A DNA stretch of 64,000 nt. Origin: JANXUC01 sp964619065 (GTDB lineage: Bacteria > Acidobacteriota > Terriglobia > Terriglobales > Acidobacteriaceae). The notes under the pieces were generated by a model. It ran no database searches. It was not told the DNA's origin and saw only the letters and a program-made list of their open reading frames with translations. The stretch spans positions 142,320 through 206,319 of the forward strand of contig CAZUCC010000001.1 of the NCBI GenBank assembly GCA_964619065.1, in the 5' to 3' direction. The translations under genes and the position numbers were made by a program. Below, piece after piece: positions 8,119 to 16,710 of the stretch (positions are counted from its first letter, which is position 1; the number at the start of each line of letters is the position of its first letter).

Positions 8119-10053
8119 CTAACGCGGCTGGGTCACAACATCGACGAGCGCAGGCTCGCCACTTTGCACTACGTCGATCGCTCGCTGGATGGCCGGCCCG
8201 AGTTCATTGGGATCGGTGATCGGCCCCTCGCCGTGTACACCCATACTTTGGGCGAGTTTCGCGTAATCGATATCCGGGCCGACAATCGTGGTCCCGATAT
8301 TGGCGCGTGTGATGCCGCGGTTGTGCCGGTCCGCCATCCGCTGGATGTGCATAAGCTCCTGATGATAGCCACGATTGTTATGCATGATGCTGAGAAGCGG
8401 GATCTTGTGATGCGCAGAGGTCCACAGAATTCCCGGGGCGTACATCAAATCACCGTCGCACTGGATGGAAACGGTCAGGCGGCCATGCTTCTTGTTCGCC
8501 AATGCAGCGCCAAGCGATGCGGGGGCACCGTAGCCGATGCCGTGGCCGCCCGCGCCGCCGATGGACTGATAGTGTTTGTCGAAGGACCACAAGCGCATAG
8601 GCCAGTTGCTGATCCAGGGCGTCGTTTCGGATGCCAGCGACCAATCTTTGTCTTTGATCTTGGCCCATACCTCGGCGCATAGCCGGGCCGTGCTGATGGG
8701 ACTCGCATCCCAGGCGTAAGTTGCTTCGGTGCGAGCTTGCTCCAAAGATTTCTGGTTGGCGGCGGCGAACTCGACGCCGCGCTCGTCGAAAACACGCCTG
8801 CGTTCCCGGGTGATGAGACGCTTGACGGCTTCAATCAACGCGGGAAGCGTAGCCTCGGCGTCGGCCGCCATCGCGATATCGACTTCTGTGTAGCGCTGGA
8901 AGTCCTGATAGTTGCTCTTATAGAACAGGTCGCCCGCCGAGATGCTGATGAGCTTGGCCCCCGGACTCGTGAGCAACCGGGAGGAGCGATGCAGTTGTTC
9001 ACGGAAGGAATGAATTGTGCCCCAGAAGTCCGTAACCTCGAGGCCGAGAATGACATCGGCGGAGCCCACGAGTGCGGGACCGCGCACGGATTGGTTCAGT
9101 GGGTGGCGTGAGGGAAAATTCATGCGGCCGCCCTGGTCGACAACGGGAGCCTGCAGAAGTTCCGCGAGTTCGATGAGGAGTGCCAGACCAGCGGGGGTAC
9201 GCGCCACACGATCGGTAATGATCAAGGGATTATCGGCGGCCACCAACAGTCGCGCAGTCTCGGCGACAGCCCCGGAATCGCCTTGCGGAGCTGAGGCGAG
9301 GGTCAATTTTGGAACATGCAGGCCGGCATTGTCCTCGATGGCCTTCTCCTGCAGTTCGCTATCGGCCACGAGTAACACGGGCGCCATAGGTGGTGTCATC
9401 GCCATCTTGTAGGCACGCACACCGGACTCCCCGTAGTGGGGGAGTGAAATCGGAAGGTCGTCCCATTTCACAAAGTCTCGAACGAGGGAAGCGGCATCCT
9501 GAACGCTGTGGTCCCATTCGACTCCGGGGCGGCGCAGGGTTGCGTCGGTCATGTTGCCGACCGTCATATAGATGGGCACGCGATCACAATAGGCGTTGTA
9601 AATAGCCATCGCGGCGTGCTGCAATCCGACCGTGCCGTGAAGGAAAACGCCCATGGGTTTGCCTTCGATCTTGGCGTAGCCGTGCGCCATACCCACGGCT
9701 GACTCTTCGTGGCAGCAGGTTAGGAACTCCGGGTTCTGATTGCCTCCATAGTTGATGACCGATTCGTGGAGCCCGCGGTAGCTGGAGCCGGGATTGGCAG
9801 CGATGTACTCGATGCCCAGGGACTTGATGATGTCGACCATAAAGTCGGCGCCGGGGCGATCGGTTGTGAGAACTTCCCCATCGGAAGGGTCACCGGTTTC
9901 GGCTTTCTTCGACATCGGCGGCGTGTTGGTGGAGGGCGGAGCGGGTTTTTGCGCGGCGGAAACACCGGTGGCCACCGCAAGCGTCGCCACTCCGACAGCC
10001 GAACCTTTTAAAAAATCGCGACGGTTAACAGCATCTTTTCCTGACTTCGCCAC
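8119..10053 (-). CDS. Tat-signal thiamine-diphosphate-dependent enzyme (acetolactate synthase/benzoylformate decarboxylase-like)
   Basis: About 644 residues. The N-terminus carries a twin-arginine motif (NRRDFLKGSAVGVATL), predicting export of the folded cofactor-loaded enzyme. Three ThDP-family domains follow: an N-terminal domain with catalytic-Glu motif CCHEESAVGMAHGYA, a central domain, and a C-terminal ThDP/Mg2+ site with CDGDLMY ending in HNNRGY. ThDP enzymes of this superfamily decarboxylate or ligate 2-oxo acids. The substrate is unknown, though the pca neighbourhood suggests an aromatic or lignin-derived compound. Start: GTG at 10053, preceded by AAAGGGGG; an in-frame TTG at 10086 has no ribosome-binding site. 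Export is unusual, because family members are normally cytoplasmic. Confidence 0.88.
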   Translation of the reverse strand: MAKSGKDAVNRRDFLKGSAVGVATLAVATGVSAAQKPAPPSTNTPPMSKKAETGDPSDGEVLTTDRPGADFMVDIIKSLGIEYIAANPGSSYRGLHESVINYGGNQNPEFLTCCHEESAVGMAHGYAKIEGKPMGVFLHGTVGLQHAAMAIYNAYCDRVPIYMTVGNMTDATLRRPGVEWDHSVQDAASLVRDFVKWDDLPISLPHYGESGVRAYKMAMTPPMAPVLLVADSELQEKAIEDNAGLHVPKLTLASAPQGDSGAVAETARLLVAADNPLIITDRVARTPAGLALLIELAELLQAPVVDQGGRMNFPSRHPLNQSVRGPALVGSADVILGLEVTDFWGTIHSFREQLHRSSRLLTSPGAKLISISAGDLFYKSNYQDFQRYTEVDIAMAADAEATLPALIEAVKRLITRERRRVFDERGVEFAAANQKSLEQARTEATYAWDASPISTARLCAEVWAKIKDKDWSLASETTPWISNWPMRLWSFDKHYQSIGGAGGHGIGYGAPASLGAALANKKHGRLTVSIQCDGDLMYAPGILWTSAHHKIPLLSIMHNNRGYHQELMHIQRMADRHNRGITRANIGTTIVGPDIDYAKLAQSMGVHGEGPITDPNELGPAIQRAIDVVQSGEPALVDVVTQPR

Positions 10054-10127
10054 CGGAACCACCCCCTTTTGCGTTCTGGCGTCCAACTAGGACGCGAAGA
10101 TATGGCATCCTGCCCGGGCCTATGTCC

Positions 10128-11165
10128 TCAGTCCTGCACCGTATAGATCAACACTTCTGCGCCGTGATCGGCACGAGCTGGAACCGCCACGAAGAGAACT
10201 TCGAAGCCCTTCCTTCCCTTTCCAAAATATCCACCTGTCCGGGCGCCCACGGCGGAAGGGATGTTTGCGAGCCTTTCATAGTGATTGACTTCCTTCTGCT
10301 GAAAGACGTCGATGGAGCCTTCTCCGCCCGTGACGTATATGCGCTTGCGCGCGGAATCGAAGTAGACATCGTCGGCATTTTGGACACAGGGCAACGCAGC
10401 TACCTGGTGTCCGGATTTTGTATCGAAAACCACCAGAGATGCAGGCGCGTGCGTGATCACGTAGAGCCGATGGTCGGCCTCGTTGAGGGCCATGGGAAAG
10501 TTACTTTCCAGAGTCAAGTGCCATCGGGAAATCGCCTGCGTTGTGCGATTGATCACTGCGATCTGCTTCAGGTCCGGCAGATTTACGTAAATGTTTGGAC
10601 CCGACGCTTCCATTTGGAAAGATTCGGGATGGGCTCCCAGTTTGAACTCCAGATCCAAGCGCTTGTTCGTGGTTGCATCGACCACCGCTATGGCCCCCTC
10701 CTCATCGTCGCCATAAGCAACGTAGACGAGTTTCTTGGCCGCGTCATAGCGAAGGTTATCGACATCATCTCCGAAGTCGATGGAGGTGATGAGGTCCATC
10801 GAATCCCCATTGTAGATGTACAGTTTGCCGTCATCGCTTCCGACAAAAAGCTCGTTGGATGCGGGAGCGTAGACGACACCCTGCGGCCTGGGGATATTGA
10901 GGCTGCGAATAACTCTTCCCGCGCTAAGGTCGAGAACCTCTTCTGTGTTGTTGCCGAGGGCAGAAACAAAGAGTCGGCCCTTGGTGTCAATGCCGAGGTG
11001 GTCGATGCGTCCCTGCACGTTTGGGAGCGGTGTGGCTCCGGTTAGGACCAGGGGTCGCGGATGCGTTCTCGGCACAGGAGGGATAACCTGAGCGCGAGTC
11101 GCTATTGTGGCGGCCAACACCAGAGTGAACAGTAGAGTTTTCTCGTTCAGAGCGTACTTAAGCAC
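10128..11165 (-). CDS. Exported YVTN-type beta-propeller protein
   Basis: A 345-residue protein with a signal peptide (TLLFTLVLAATIATRAQ) and a seven-bladed-type propeller composed of repeats such as VVYAPASNELFVGSDDGKLYIYN and KLVYVAYGDDEEGAIAVVD. No haem site or catalytic motif is visible. YVTN/surface-layer-like propellers often accompany periplasmic dehydrogenases and cytochromes; here it lies between the regulator and the ThDP enzyme. A scaffold or substrate-sensing role is inference. Confidence 0.8.
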   Translation of the reverse strand: MLKYALNEKTLLFTLVLAATIATRAQVIPPVPRTHPRPLVLTGATPLPNVQGRIDHLGIDTKGRLFVSALGNNTEEVLDLSAGRVIRSLNIPRPQGVVYAPASNELFVGSDDGKLYIYNGDSMDLITSIDFGDDVDNLRYDAAKKLVYVAYGDDEEGAIAVVDATTNKRLDLEFKLGAHPESFQMEASGPNIYVNLPDLKQIAVINRTTQAISRWHLTLESNFPMALNEADHRLYVITHAPASLVVFDTKSGHQVAALPCVQNADDVYFDSARKRIYVTGGEGSIDVFQQKEVNHYERLANIPSAVGARTGGYFGKGRKGFEVLFVAVPARADHGAEVLIYTVQD

Positions 11166-11213
11166 AGGGTCGTGACTCGGACTTTCTTTCGCCGGAATTT
11201 CTTTCGGGTGATT

Positions 11214-12074
11214 TCATCGAAGCAAAGGAGCCAACATGGCTGCCTGCCCCTGAAGAATTGGTAGAAAGCGATGGATCATCTCGGCAGCAGATACGCGGGC
11301 TGCGTGCACTCCGATATTCATGGCTGCAACCACCTTGTTCTGGTGCGTCTTGACGGGAACGGCTATTGAACGCAGGCCGAGTTCCAGTTCCTCGTCCGTG
11401 ATGGCGAAGCCATCCGACCTTACACGGCGTATGATTTCACCCAAAAGCTGCTTGTCGGTGATGGTCTTGGGTGTGAGTGCTTTGGCCTGCACATGGTGCA
11501 GATAGGCGGCTAGTTCCGTTTCCGGAAGTGCGGCGAGCAGGACCCTGCCCAGGGACGTGCAATACGCAGGCAGGCGGCTGCCCACGGAAAGACCCACGGA
11601 CATTACGCGCTTGGCTGTGGAGCGCCCGATGTAGACGATCTGCTCGCCGTCGAGGACGCATAGAGAGCTGGATTCGTGAACCAACTCGGTGATGCGCTCG
11701 AGAGTTGGCTGAACGATGGCCGGAAGAGAGTTCGACGACAAATAGGAAAAGCCCAGTTTGAGAACGCGAGTCTTGAGGCGGTAGGTGCGGCCGATGGACT
11801 CAACATATCCCAGCAGCTCCAGAGTGATGAGAGAGCGGCGCGCGGCAGCGCGCGAGAGTCCCGTACCTCGCGAAATATCGGCAACGGTTTGTCCCTCCGT
11901 GTGACCTTCGAAAGCTTCGATGACCTTGAGCCCCCGAGCCAGGGACAGAACAAAATCAGGATTGCCGTCGAAAGTGGCGAATTCCGTGGGGCTGGCCGCC
12001 GGTGTACCATGGCCGATCGCCACGATTTCATCGTGACCAAACGTTGTGGATTGTGTAGTCTTGAGGGTATTCAT
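11214..12074 (-). CDS. IclR-family regulator, PcaR/PcaU-like
   Basis: A 286-residue IclR-type regulator: an N-terminal winged helix (residues about 25-85, LSLARGLKVIEAF ... VADISRGTGLSRAAARRSL) and a C-terminal effector-binding domain (about 100-280, with SLGRVLLAALPETEL and ITDEELELGLRSIAVPV). The first helix segment is like PcaR/PcaU/PobR, which sense aromatic-pathway compounds. The start is set at the ATG at 12074 for family length; an ATG at 12110 would add 12 residues. It is the first gene of the leftward arm and faces the rightward arm across 261 nt containing PcaR-box-like repeats. Confidence 0.9.
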   Translation of the reverse strand: MNTLKTTQSTTFGHDEIVAIGHGTPAASPTEFATFDGNPDFVLSLARGLKVIEAFEGHTEGQTVADISRGTGLSRAAARRSLITLELLGYVESIGRTYRLKTRVLKLGFSYLSSNSLPAIVQPTLERITELVHESSSLCVLDGEQIVYIGRSTAKRVMSVGLSVGSRLPAYCTSLGRVLLAALPETELAAYLHHVQAKALTPKTITDKQLLGEIIRRVRSDGFAITDEELELGLRSIAVPVKTHQNKVVAAMNIGVHAARVSAAEMIHRFLPILQGQAAMLAPLLR

Positions 12075-12096
12075 GACCCAAAATCGCGAGATGCAC

Positions 12097-12240
12097 GGCG
12101 ATATTCGCACAATTGTACTGAAAATTCAAACAAAAAGTCTCCGGTTGACAGGATTATTGAATCTGGAGTAGTGTTGTGCGCACAAAGAATCGATAATCGC
12201 ACATGAATCGAGAGAACTCTTACTTGATGCGAATATTCGA
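12097..12240. promoter_or_regulatory. Candidate IclR/PcaR operator cluster in divergent promoter
   Basis: Three related sites are visible: GGCGATATTCGCAC at 12097-12110, AATCGATAATCGCAC at 12188-12202, and on the minus strand ATATTCGCA within 12226-12240. The middle one resembles the 15-nt Pseudomonas PcaR box as remembered (GTTCGATAATCGCAC), with 13 identities. A perfect 12-nt palindrome TTGTGCGCACAA lies at 12174-12185. The first two sites fall just downstream of the candidate leftward and rightward -10 elements, which would suit control by the IclR regulator encoded alongside. Confidence 0.6.
12145..12174 (+). promoter_or_regulatory. Candidate rightward promoter for the sox-like arm
   Basis: A consensus -35 TTGACA at 12145-12150 is followed after 18 nt by TAGTGT at 12169-12174, a weak -10. 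The PcaR-box-like site begins 14 nt further on. On the opposite strand a TACAAT hexamer (12117-12112) is a plausible leftward -10. Confidence 0.4.
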
Positions 12241-12335
12241 AAATCTACTGCTTTCGGGACCTCAATGCAAGGCCTACCAAGCAGCTACACAAATTGGGAT
12301 CGAAGCTAGAAACCTCCTACTCTCGGAACCGACCC

Positions 12336-13637
12336 ATGCCGACAAGACTTCCTAAACCGAAGCAATCAGACCGCCGAAGATTTCTGAAGAGTGGAGCCGC
12401 GCTGGCAGGCTTAGCCGTAGGTGGGTTGCAGACCGCGACCGGCCAGACAGCGGCATCCGAGACTGCCCTGGTCCTTCCTAAAGACCCACTCGCCTACGGG
12501 GAGCGCTCCCGATTCGAGGATGCGGTCCGCATCGGCAGCACCGGCCTCTATACTTACGATGGCACCCGAACGAAGGACTTTGGGCTGAGAACGCCGCTGC
12601 AGCATTCTGTCGGGATCATCACGCCTGCACCGCTGCATTTCGTGATTTCCCACGGTTTCGCGCCTCCGGATCTCGATCCGCAGCAGCATCGTCTGCTGAT
12701 TCATGGCTTGGTAAATCGTCCTCTGGTTCTGACCATGGAGGAGCTCAAGCGCCTGCCTTCGGTTTCCCGGATTCATTTCATCGAGTGCAACGCCAACAGC
12801 GCTCCAGCTGGGCCGGCGGCGGAGACTCGTAACAAGAAGACAGCCACGGTCCAGGAAACACACGGGTATACGAGTTGCAGTGAATGGACCGGGGTACCGC
12901 TGTCCGTGTTGCTGAATCAGGTGGAGTTGCAAAAAGGAGCGCAGTGGATCGTTGCCGAAGGCGCAGAGGCAGGTAAACACACCAAAAGCATTCCGATGGA
13001 AAAAGCCATGGACGACGTGCTGGTGGCTTTCGGGCAGAATGGCGAGGCATTGCGTCCCGAGCAGGGATATCCGATTCGACTGCTGGTTCCGGGCTGGGAG
13101 GGGATTAACAATGTGAAGTGGCTGCGGCGAATCAAGGTGGTGGATCAGCCTTACATGGGCATGTGGGAAAGCACTAAGTATCCCAGTCTCCGGCTGGATG
13201 GCAAGGCTCGCTGGTTCCAGTTCGAGATGGGGCCACGATCGGTGATCACGCGTCCCTCGGGCGGACACAGGCTGGCTGGCGCTGGATCGTATGAGATCAC
13301 CGGCTTGGCCTGGTCCGGTCGAGGCGCCATCCGTAGGGTGGAAGTTTCCACCGATGGCGGCAAGACCTGGAAGGACGCCCACCTGCAAGAGCCGGTCCAT
13401 CGCAAAGCGCACACCCGATTTGGCTTTGGCTGGGAGTGGGACGGACAGGAGACTACTCTGTTGAGCCGCTGCACGGATGATGAGGGTCAAGTGCAGCCGA
13501 CGCTGGCTGAGCTCGAAAGCATCTGGAAGGTAAAACCGGACTTCTGGCAGAGAACGTCGTTCATAGTGGGTCACTTCAACGCCATTCAACCCTGGAGAGT
13601 AGCCAGCGATGGGAGCGTTTTCAATGCGATCTTTTAG
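12336..13637 (+). CDS. SoxC/sulfite-oxidase-family molybdopterin enzyme (Tat-exported)
   Basis: A 433-residue periplasmic molybdoenzyme. The Tat motif DRRRFLKSG is at residues 12-20. The sulfite-oxidase fold follows, with the molybdenum ligand Cys151 in HFIECNANS, then HGYTSCSEWTGVPLSVLL (176-193) and the C-terminal Mo-co dimerisation domain (about 310-425). It is closest in look to SoxC, the sulfane/sulfite dehydrogenase subunit. The next gene is SoxD-like and overlaps its end, supporting a SoxCD- or SorAB-type pair. No soxXAYZB genes are in the window, so the true electron donor is uncertain. Start: ATG at 12336, giving a proper Tat leader. Confidence 0.88.
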   Translation: MPTRLPKPKQSDRRRFLKSGAALAGLAVGGLQTATGQTAASETALVLPKDPLAYGERSRFEDAVRIGSTGLYTYDGTRTKDFGLRTPLQHSVGIITPAPLHFVISHGFAPPDLDPQQHRLLIHGLVNRPLVLTMEELKRLPSVSRIHFIECNANSAPAGPAAETRNKKTATVQETHGYTSCSEWTGVPLSVLLNQVELQKGAQWIVAEGAEAGKHTKSIPMEKAMDDVLVAFGQNGEALRPEQGYPIRLLVPGWEGINNVKWLRRIKVVDQPYMGMWESTKYPSLRLDGKARWFQFEMGPRSVITRPSGGHRLAGAGSYEITGLAWSGRGAIRRVEVSTDGGKTWKDAHLQEPVHRKAHTRFGFGWEWDGQETTLLSRCTDDEGQVQPTLAELESIWKVKPDFWQRTSFIVGHFNAIQPWRVASDGSVFNAIF

Positions 13638-14202
13638 CCGGGTTGTGCCGGTCCTGATCCTGGTGGTTTGTGGCGCGGGACTGGCCGAGGCACCGAAGTA
13701 TAAAAATTTAGGCCGGGCTCCGACTGAGCAGGAGATTCGTGCCTGGGATATCGCCATCAGCACTGAGGGAAAGGAACTTCCGCCCGGGAGTGGCAGCGCC
13801 GAGGAAGGCGCTAAGATCTATGCCGATAAATGCGCGAAATGCCACGGCGCGACTGGGCAAGAGGCTCTGCTGGGTCCGCGGCTGGTGGGAGGCAAAGGCA
13901 CGCTCGACACGCTTCATCCGGTCATGACGATTGGGAGTTATTGGCCGTTTGCTACAACGGTCTGGGACTATATCAACCGCGCTATGCCAAGAATGAAAGA
14001 AGGAACGCTAAGCGCGGATGAGACTTACTCCCTGACCGCGTACTTGCTCTACCTGAATGGAATTATTCAGAAAAGCGATGTTATGGATGCGAAAACTCTA
14101 CCGAAGGTTCAGATGCCTAACCGGAATGGCTTCATTCCTCCGCAGTTGAAGGATATTGGCGATGTTAAAAAGCGGGATTGCACTCTTGGGCATTGCCGCT
14201 GA
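13624..14202 (+). CDS. SoxD-like cytochrome c
   Basis: A 192-residue exported cytochrome with a signal peptide (MRSFSRVVPVLILVVCGAGLAEA) and one haem site CAKCH at residues 70-74. The segment SYWPFATTVWDYINRAMP is characteristic of SoxD-type cytochromes. The start at 13624 lies inside the SoxC-like gene (14 nt overlap) and follows GGGAG by 8 nt; an upstream ATG at 13609 is possible. It probably accepts electrons from the molybdoenzyme. Confidence 0.87.
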   Translation: MRSFSRVVPVLILVVCGAGLAEAPKYKNLGRAPTEQEIRAWDIAISTEGKELPPGSGSAEEGAKIYADKCAKCHGATGQEALLGPRLVGGKGTLDTLHPVMTIGSYWPFATTVWDYINRAMPRMKEGTLSADETYSLTAYLLYLNGIIQKSDVMDAKTLPKVQMPNRNGFIPPQLKDIGDVKKRDCTLGHCR

Positions 14203-14354
14203 TGAGTTTGTGGGCGGCAAAGCATGGTCATGATCCAGATTTCCAGTATGAGAAAGCTTGGGCCGAATTAGGATCGCCCCAAAATCGGTCCAAAACCCGG
14301 GCATCGTGGCGGATTCTCCAACCGCCACGATGTTCCGGTTCTTGAGGAACCTAG

Positions 14355-14726
14355 ATGAACCATAGAATTCTGGCCACAATGATGTTGCTGAGTTGCCTCC
14401 CAGCGGGCTTGTGCGCTCAACAACCAAGCTCCGGGAGAACTCCAGGAGACCAGCAAAAACTGGGCCAGAGAATATTCCAGCAGCGCTGTTCCATCTGCCA
14501 CACGCAGGCAATGGTCATCAGCAAGCCCTACGGTCCACTTTTGAACAAGGAAGTTGTCGAAGGCCGGGAAAATTCTGTGCGGTCGACGATTCTGGAAGGC
14601 GTGACCGGCATGATGCCGAGTTTCCGTTACGGCCTTGAAACGACGGAAATTGAGGCCATCATTGCCTACCTGAAGACGGTGGAGAAGCCTGCGAAGCCAA
14701 TCACCAACTGGACGGCGGAACACTGA
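14355..14726 (+). CDS. Small exported monohaem cytochrome c
   Basis: A 123-residue protein with a signal peptide (ILATMMLLSCLPAGLCAQ) and haem site CSICH at residues 45-49. GMMPSFRYGL offers Met ligands. It follows the SoxD-like gene after 152 nt without a gene, and precedes the propeller fusion by 23 nt. It is probably a soluble periplasmic electron carrier for this locus. Confidence 0.85.
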   Translation: MNHRILATMMLLSCLPAGLCAQQPSSGRTPGDQQKLGQRIFQQRCSICHTQAMVISKPYGPLLNKEVVEGRENSVRSTILEGVTGMMPSFRYGLETTEIEAIIAYLKTVEKPAKPITNWTAEH

Positions 14727-14749
14727 GGCCGGGGCGAGAGGAAAAAACC

Positions 14750-16666
14750 ATGTCAGGATCGCAAAGATTCGGGATCGCCGCAATTGTTGGTATGGCCGTT
14801 GGGTTTGTCACGCTCTTTGTAAACCCAATGACAGGGCACGCGACTCGGCTGGAAAAGACTCTGCTGACTGGGGTGGTCACATCGGATGCAGGAGAAAAGC
14901 TGGAGGGCGTCGCAGTTTCCGCCCAGGCGGAAGGCCAAACCATCACCATCAGTGTATTCACCGACGAGCGCGGAAACTACTACCTGCCGCCGACCCTGAC
15001 GAATGGGAAGTACCGCGTTTGGGCACAAGCCGAAGGCTACGAAACGGGGCGGGGAGAGATTTATCTCGATGGTAGCGTCGTCCATCAGGACTTCGTTCTG
15101 AAGTCCATGAAAGATTTTGTCCAACAACTCACCGGCCAGGAATACATTGCTGCATTGCCTGAGGACACGCCGCAACATCGCCGCCTGAAAGACATGTTCA
15201 TCAACAACTGCACCGGATGCCACGAAGCGAGCTACATCTTACAAAACAGGTTTGATGCACAAGGTTGGGAAGCGGTGATCAACCTGATGAGTAAACTGTC
15301 CAACGGCGGCGGCAACTATGGCGGTCCCGATGCCGCCCCCTTCCCGGTCATCAATTATTACAAAAAGGATCTTGCGGCGTACCTGGCCGAGATGCGCGGC
15401 CCTGGACCCTCCGCAATGCAGATCAAGGCGACGCCCCGTCCCAATGGAGAAGCTGCGCGGGCGGTGATCACCGAATACGCCCTTCCCAGAGCCGACGATA
15501 GCACCTACGCCAGCGCGGATGGATACGCGAGAAACGATGGCAGCGATTGGTCGTTGGGCACCCCGTCGCGCTTGAATGGTGTAGGCGGTGTTCATGATGC
15601 CCAGATGGATTTCAACGGAAACATCTGGTTTACCTATGCGCAGCCGAGTTTCGTGCGATCCCTGGGCATGGTGGATGGAAAGACTGGGAAAGTTACCGAC
15701 ATCAAGATCCCGGGCATTCATGGCATGGCGGCCTTTACGCATGGCCTTGCCATCGACCACAATGGAATCATCTGGTCGACAACTGCGGGAACGGCCTCGC
15801 TGGACGGAGGCGTTGGGGGCTTGGCGAGAATCGATCCGAACACGCAAAAAGTGGAACTCTACACGCCGCCGAAGGGCATGAGTGGAGTCTCGCTCAGCCT
15901 CGATGAAGATGCGAAGGGCAACATCTGGGCCAGCACCGAAACAGGGGCTCTGCGCTTCGATCCGAATACCAGGCAATTCACTGAATTCAGGTCCGTGACT
16001 CAGATCAGCGCTGAGGGCACGGGACCATCTTACGGCGTTACGGGCGATCATGAAGGCAACGGTTGGTGGACACAGATGTTCATCGACCGCGTGGGAAAAG
16101 GCGATGTGAAGGCAAAAAAATCGTTGGAAGTGAAGATGCCTCCGCATGTGCAGGCTTCCGCCGATGCGCTAACCGCTGAGGATCGACAGCTTTATTCGGC
16201 CACGGGCGTGTTCATGTCCGACTTCGCGGGCCTCACTTCACAAGGGCCGCGCCGCATGGGCGCCGACAAGAACGGAGACACGGTGTGGGTGGGCAACTAT
16301 TGGGGTGGGAACATTGCCAAGATTGACATCCATACGCTGAAAGCAACCCTGTACCCTTATCCCAAACCTGAACCGGGAACCTACGATGTGGTTGTCGATA
16401 GCCATCACATGGTTTGGACGAACCTGTTCAACGGCGACGCCGTGGCCAAGTTCGATCCCAAAACAGAAACGTGGACCGAATATCCGCTGCCCACGCGTGG
16501 GGTTGAGATGCGCCATATTGCTCTCACCGAACATGGCGGAGCTCTTGAAATCATTTTGAGTTACTTCCGCGCGGGCAAGGTGGCGCGTATGCAATTTCGT
16601 ACTCAAGAGCAATTGCAGGCTCTCAGGACTCAAGTCCGTGAATCCGAAGTTCAGGCGAAAAAATAG
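14750..16666 (+). CDS. Secreted carboxypeptidase-regulatory / monohaem / Vgb-like propeller protein
   Basis: A 638-residue protein: signal or anchor (residues about 8-25), carboxypeptidase-regulatory-like domain (38-118), haem site CTGCH at 154-158 and a streptogramin-lyase-like propeller (about 220-610) with repeats such as GIIWSTTAGTASLDGG and DTVWVGNYWGGNIAKID. It is a paralogue of 5446-7446 but lacks the N-terminal cytochrome domain and places the sandwich domain before the single haem. True Vgb lyases carry no haem, so an antibiotic-lyase role is unlikely; a substrate-binding redox protein is the better guess. Confidence 0.84.
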   Translation: MSGSQRFGIAAIVGMAVGFVTLFVNPMTGHATRLEKTLLTGVVTSDAGEKLEGVAVSAQAEGQTITISVFTDERGNYYLPPTLTNGKYRVWAQAEGYETGRGEIYLDGSVVHQDFVLKSMKDFVQQLTGQEYIAALPEDTPQHRRLKDMFINNCTGCHEASYILQNRFDAQGWEAVINLMSKLSNGGGNYGGPDAAPFPVINYYKKDLAAYLAEMRGPGPSAMQIKATPRPNGEAARAVITEYALPRADDSTYASADGYARNDGSDWSLGTPSRLNGVGGVHDAQMDFNGNIWFTYAQPSFVRSLGMVDGKTGKVTDIKIPGIHGMAAFTHGLAIDHNGIIWSTTAGTASLDGGVGGLARIDPNTQKVELYTPPKGMSGVSLSLDEDAKGNIWASTETGALRFDPNTRQFTEFRSVTQISAEGTGPSYGVTGDHEGNGWWTQMFIDRVGKGDVKAKKSLEVKMPPHVQASADALTAEDRQLYSATGVFMSDFAGLTSQGPRRMGADKNGDTVWVGNYWGGNIAKIDIHTLKATLYPYPKPEPGTYDVVVDSHHMVWTNLFNGDAVAKFDPKTETWTEYPLPTRGVEMRHIALTEHGGALEIILSYFRAGKVARMQFRTQEQLQALRTQVRESEVQAKK

Positions 16667-16710
16667 CACGAAGTCCTGTCCCGCAAAGAAACACTACGGA
16701 GATTTCCCGC

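Noticed and set aside
10122..11045. 307-codon plus-strand frame opposite the YVTN propeller gene
   Set aside because: The minus-strand product has a signal peptide and regular propeller repeats; the plus frame has neither.
12411..13763. 450-codon minus-strand frame opposite the SoxC-like gene
   Set aside because: Antisense shadow of a well-supported molybdoenzyme gene; composition is unlike a protein.
15239..16147. 302-codon minus-strand frame opposite the haem-propeller gene
   Set aside because: Shadow of the coding strand without recognisable features or ribosome-binding site.
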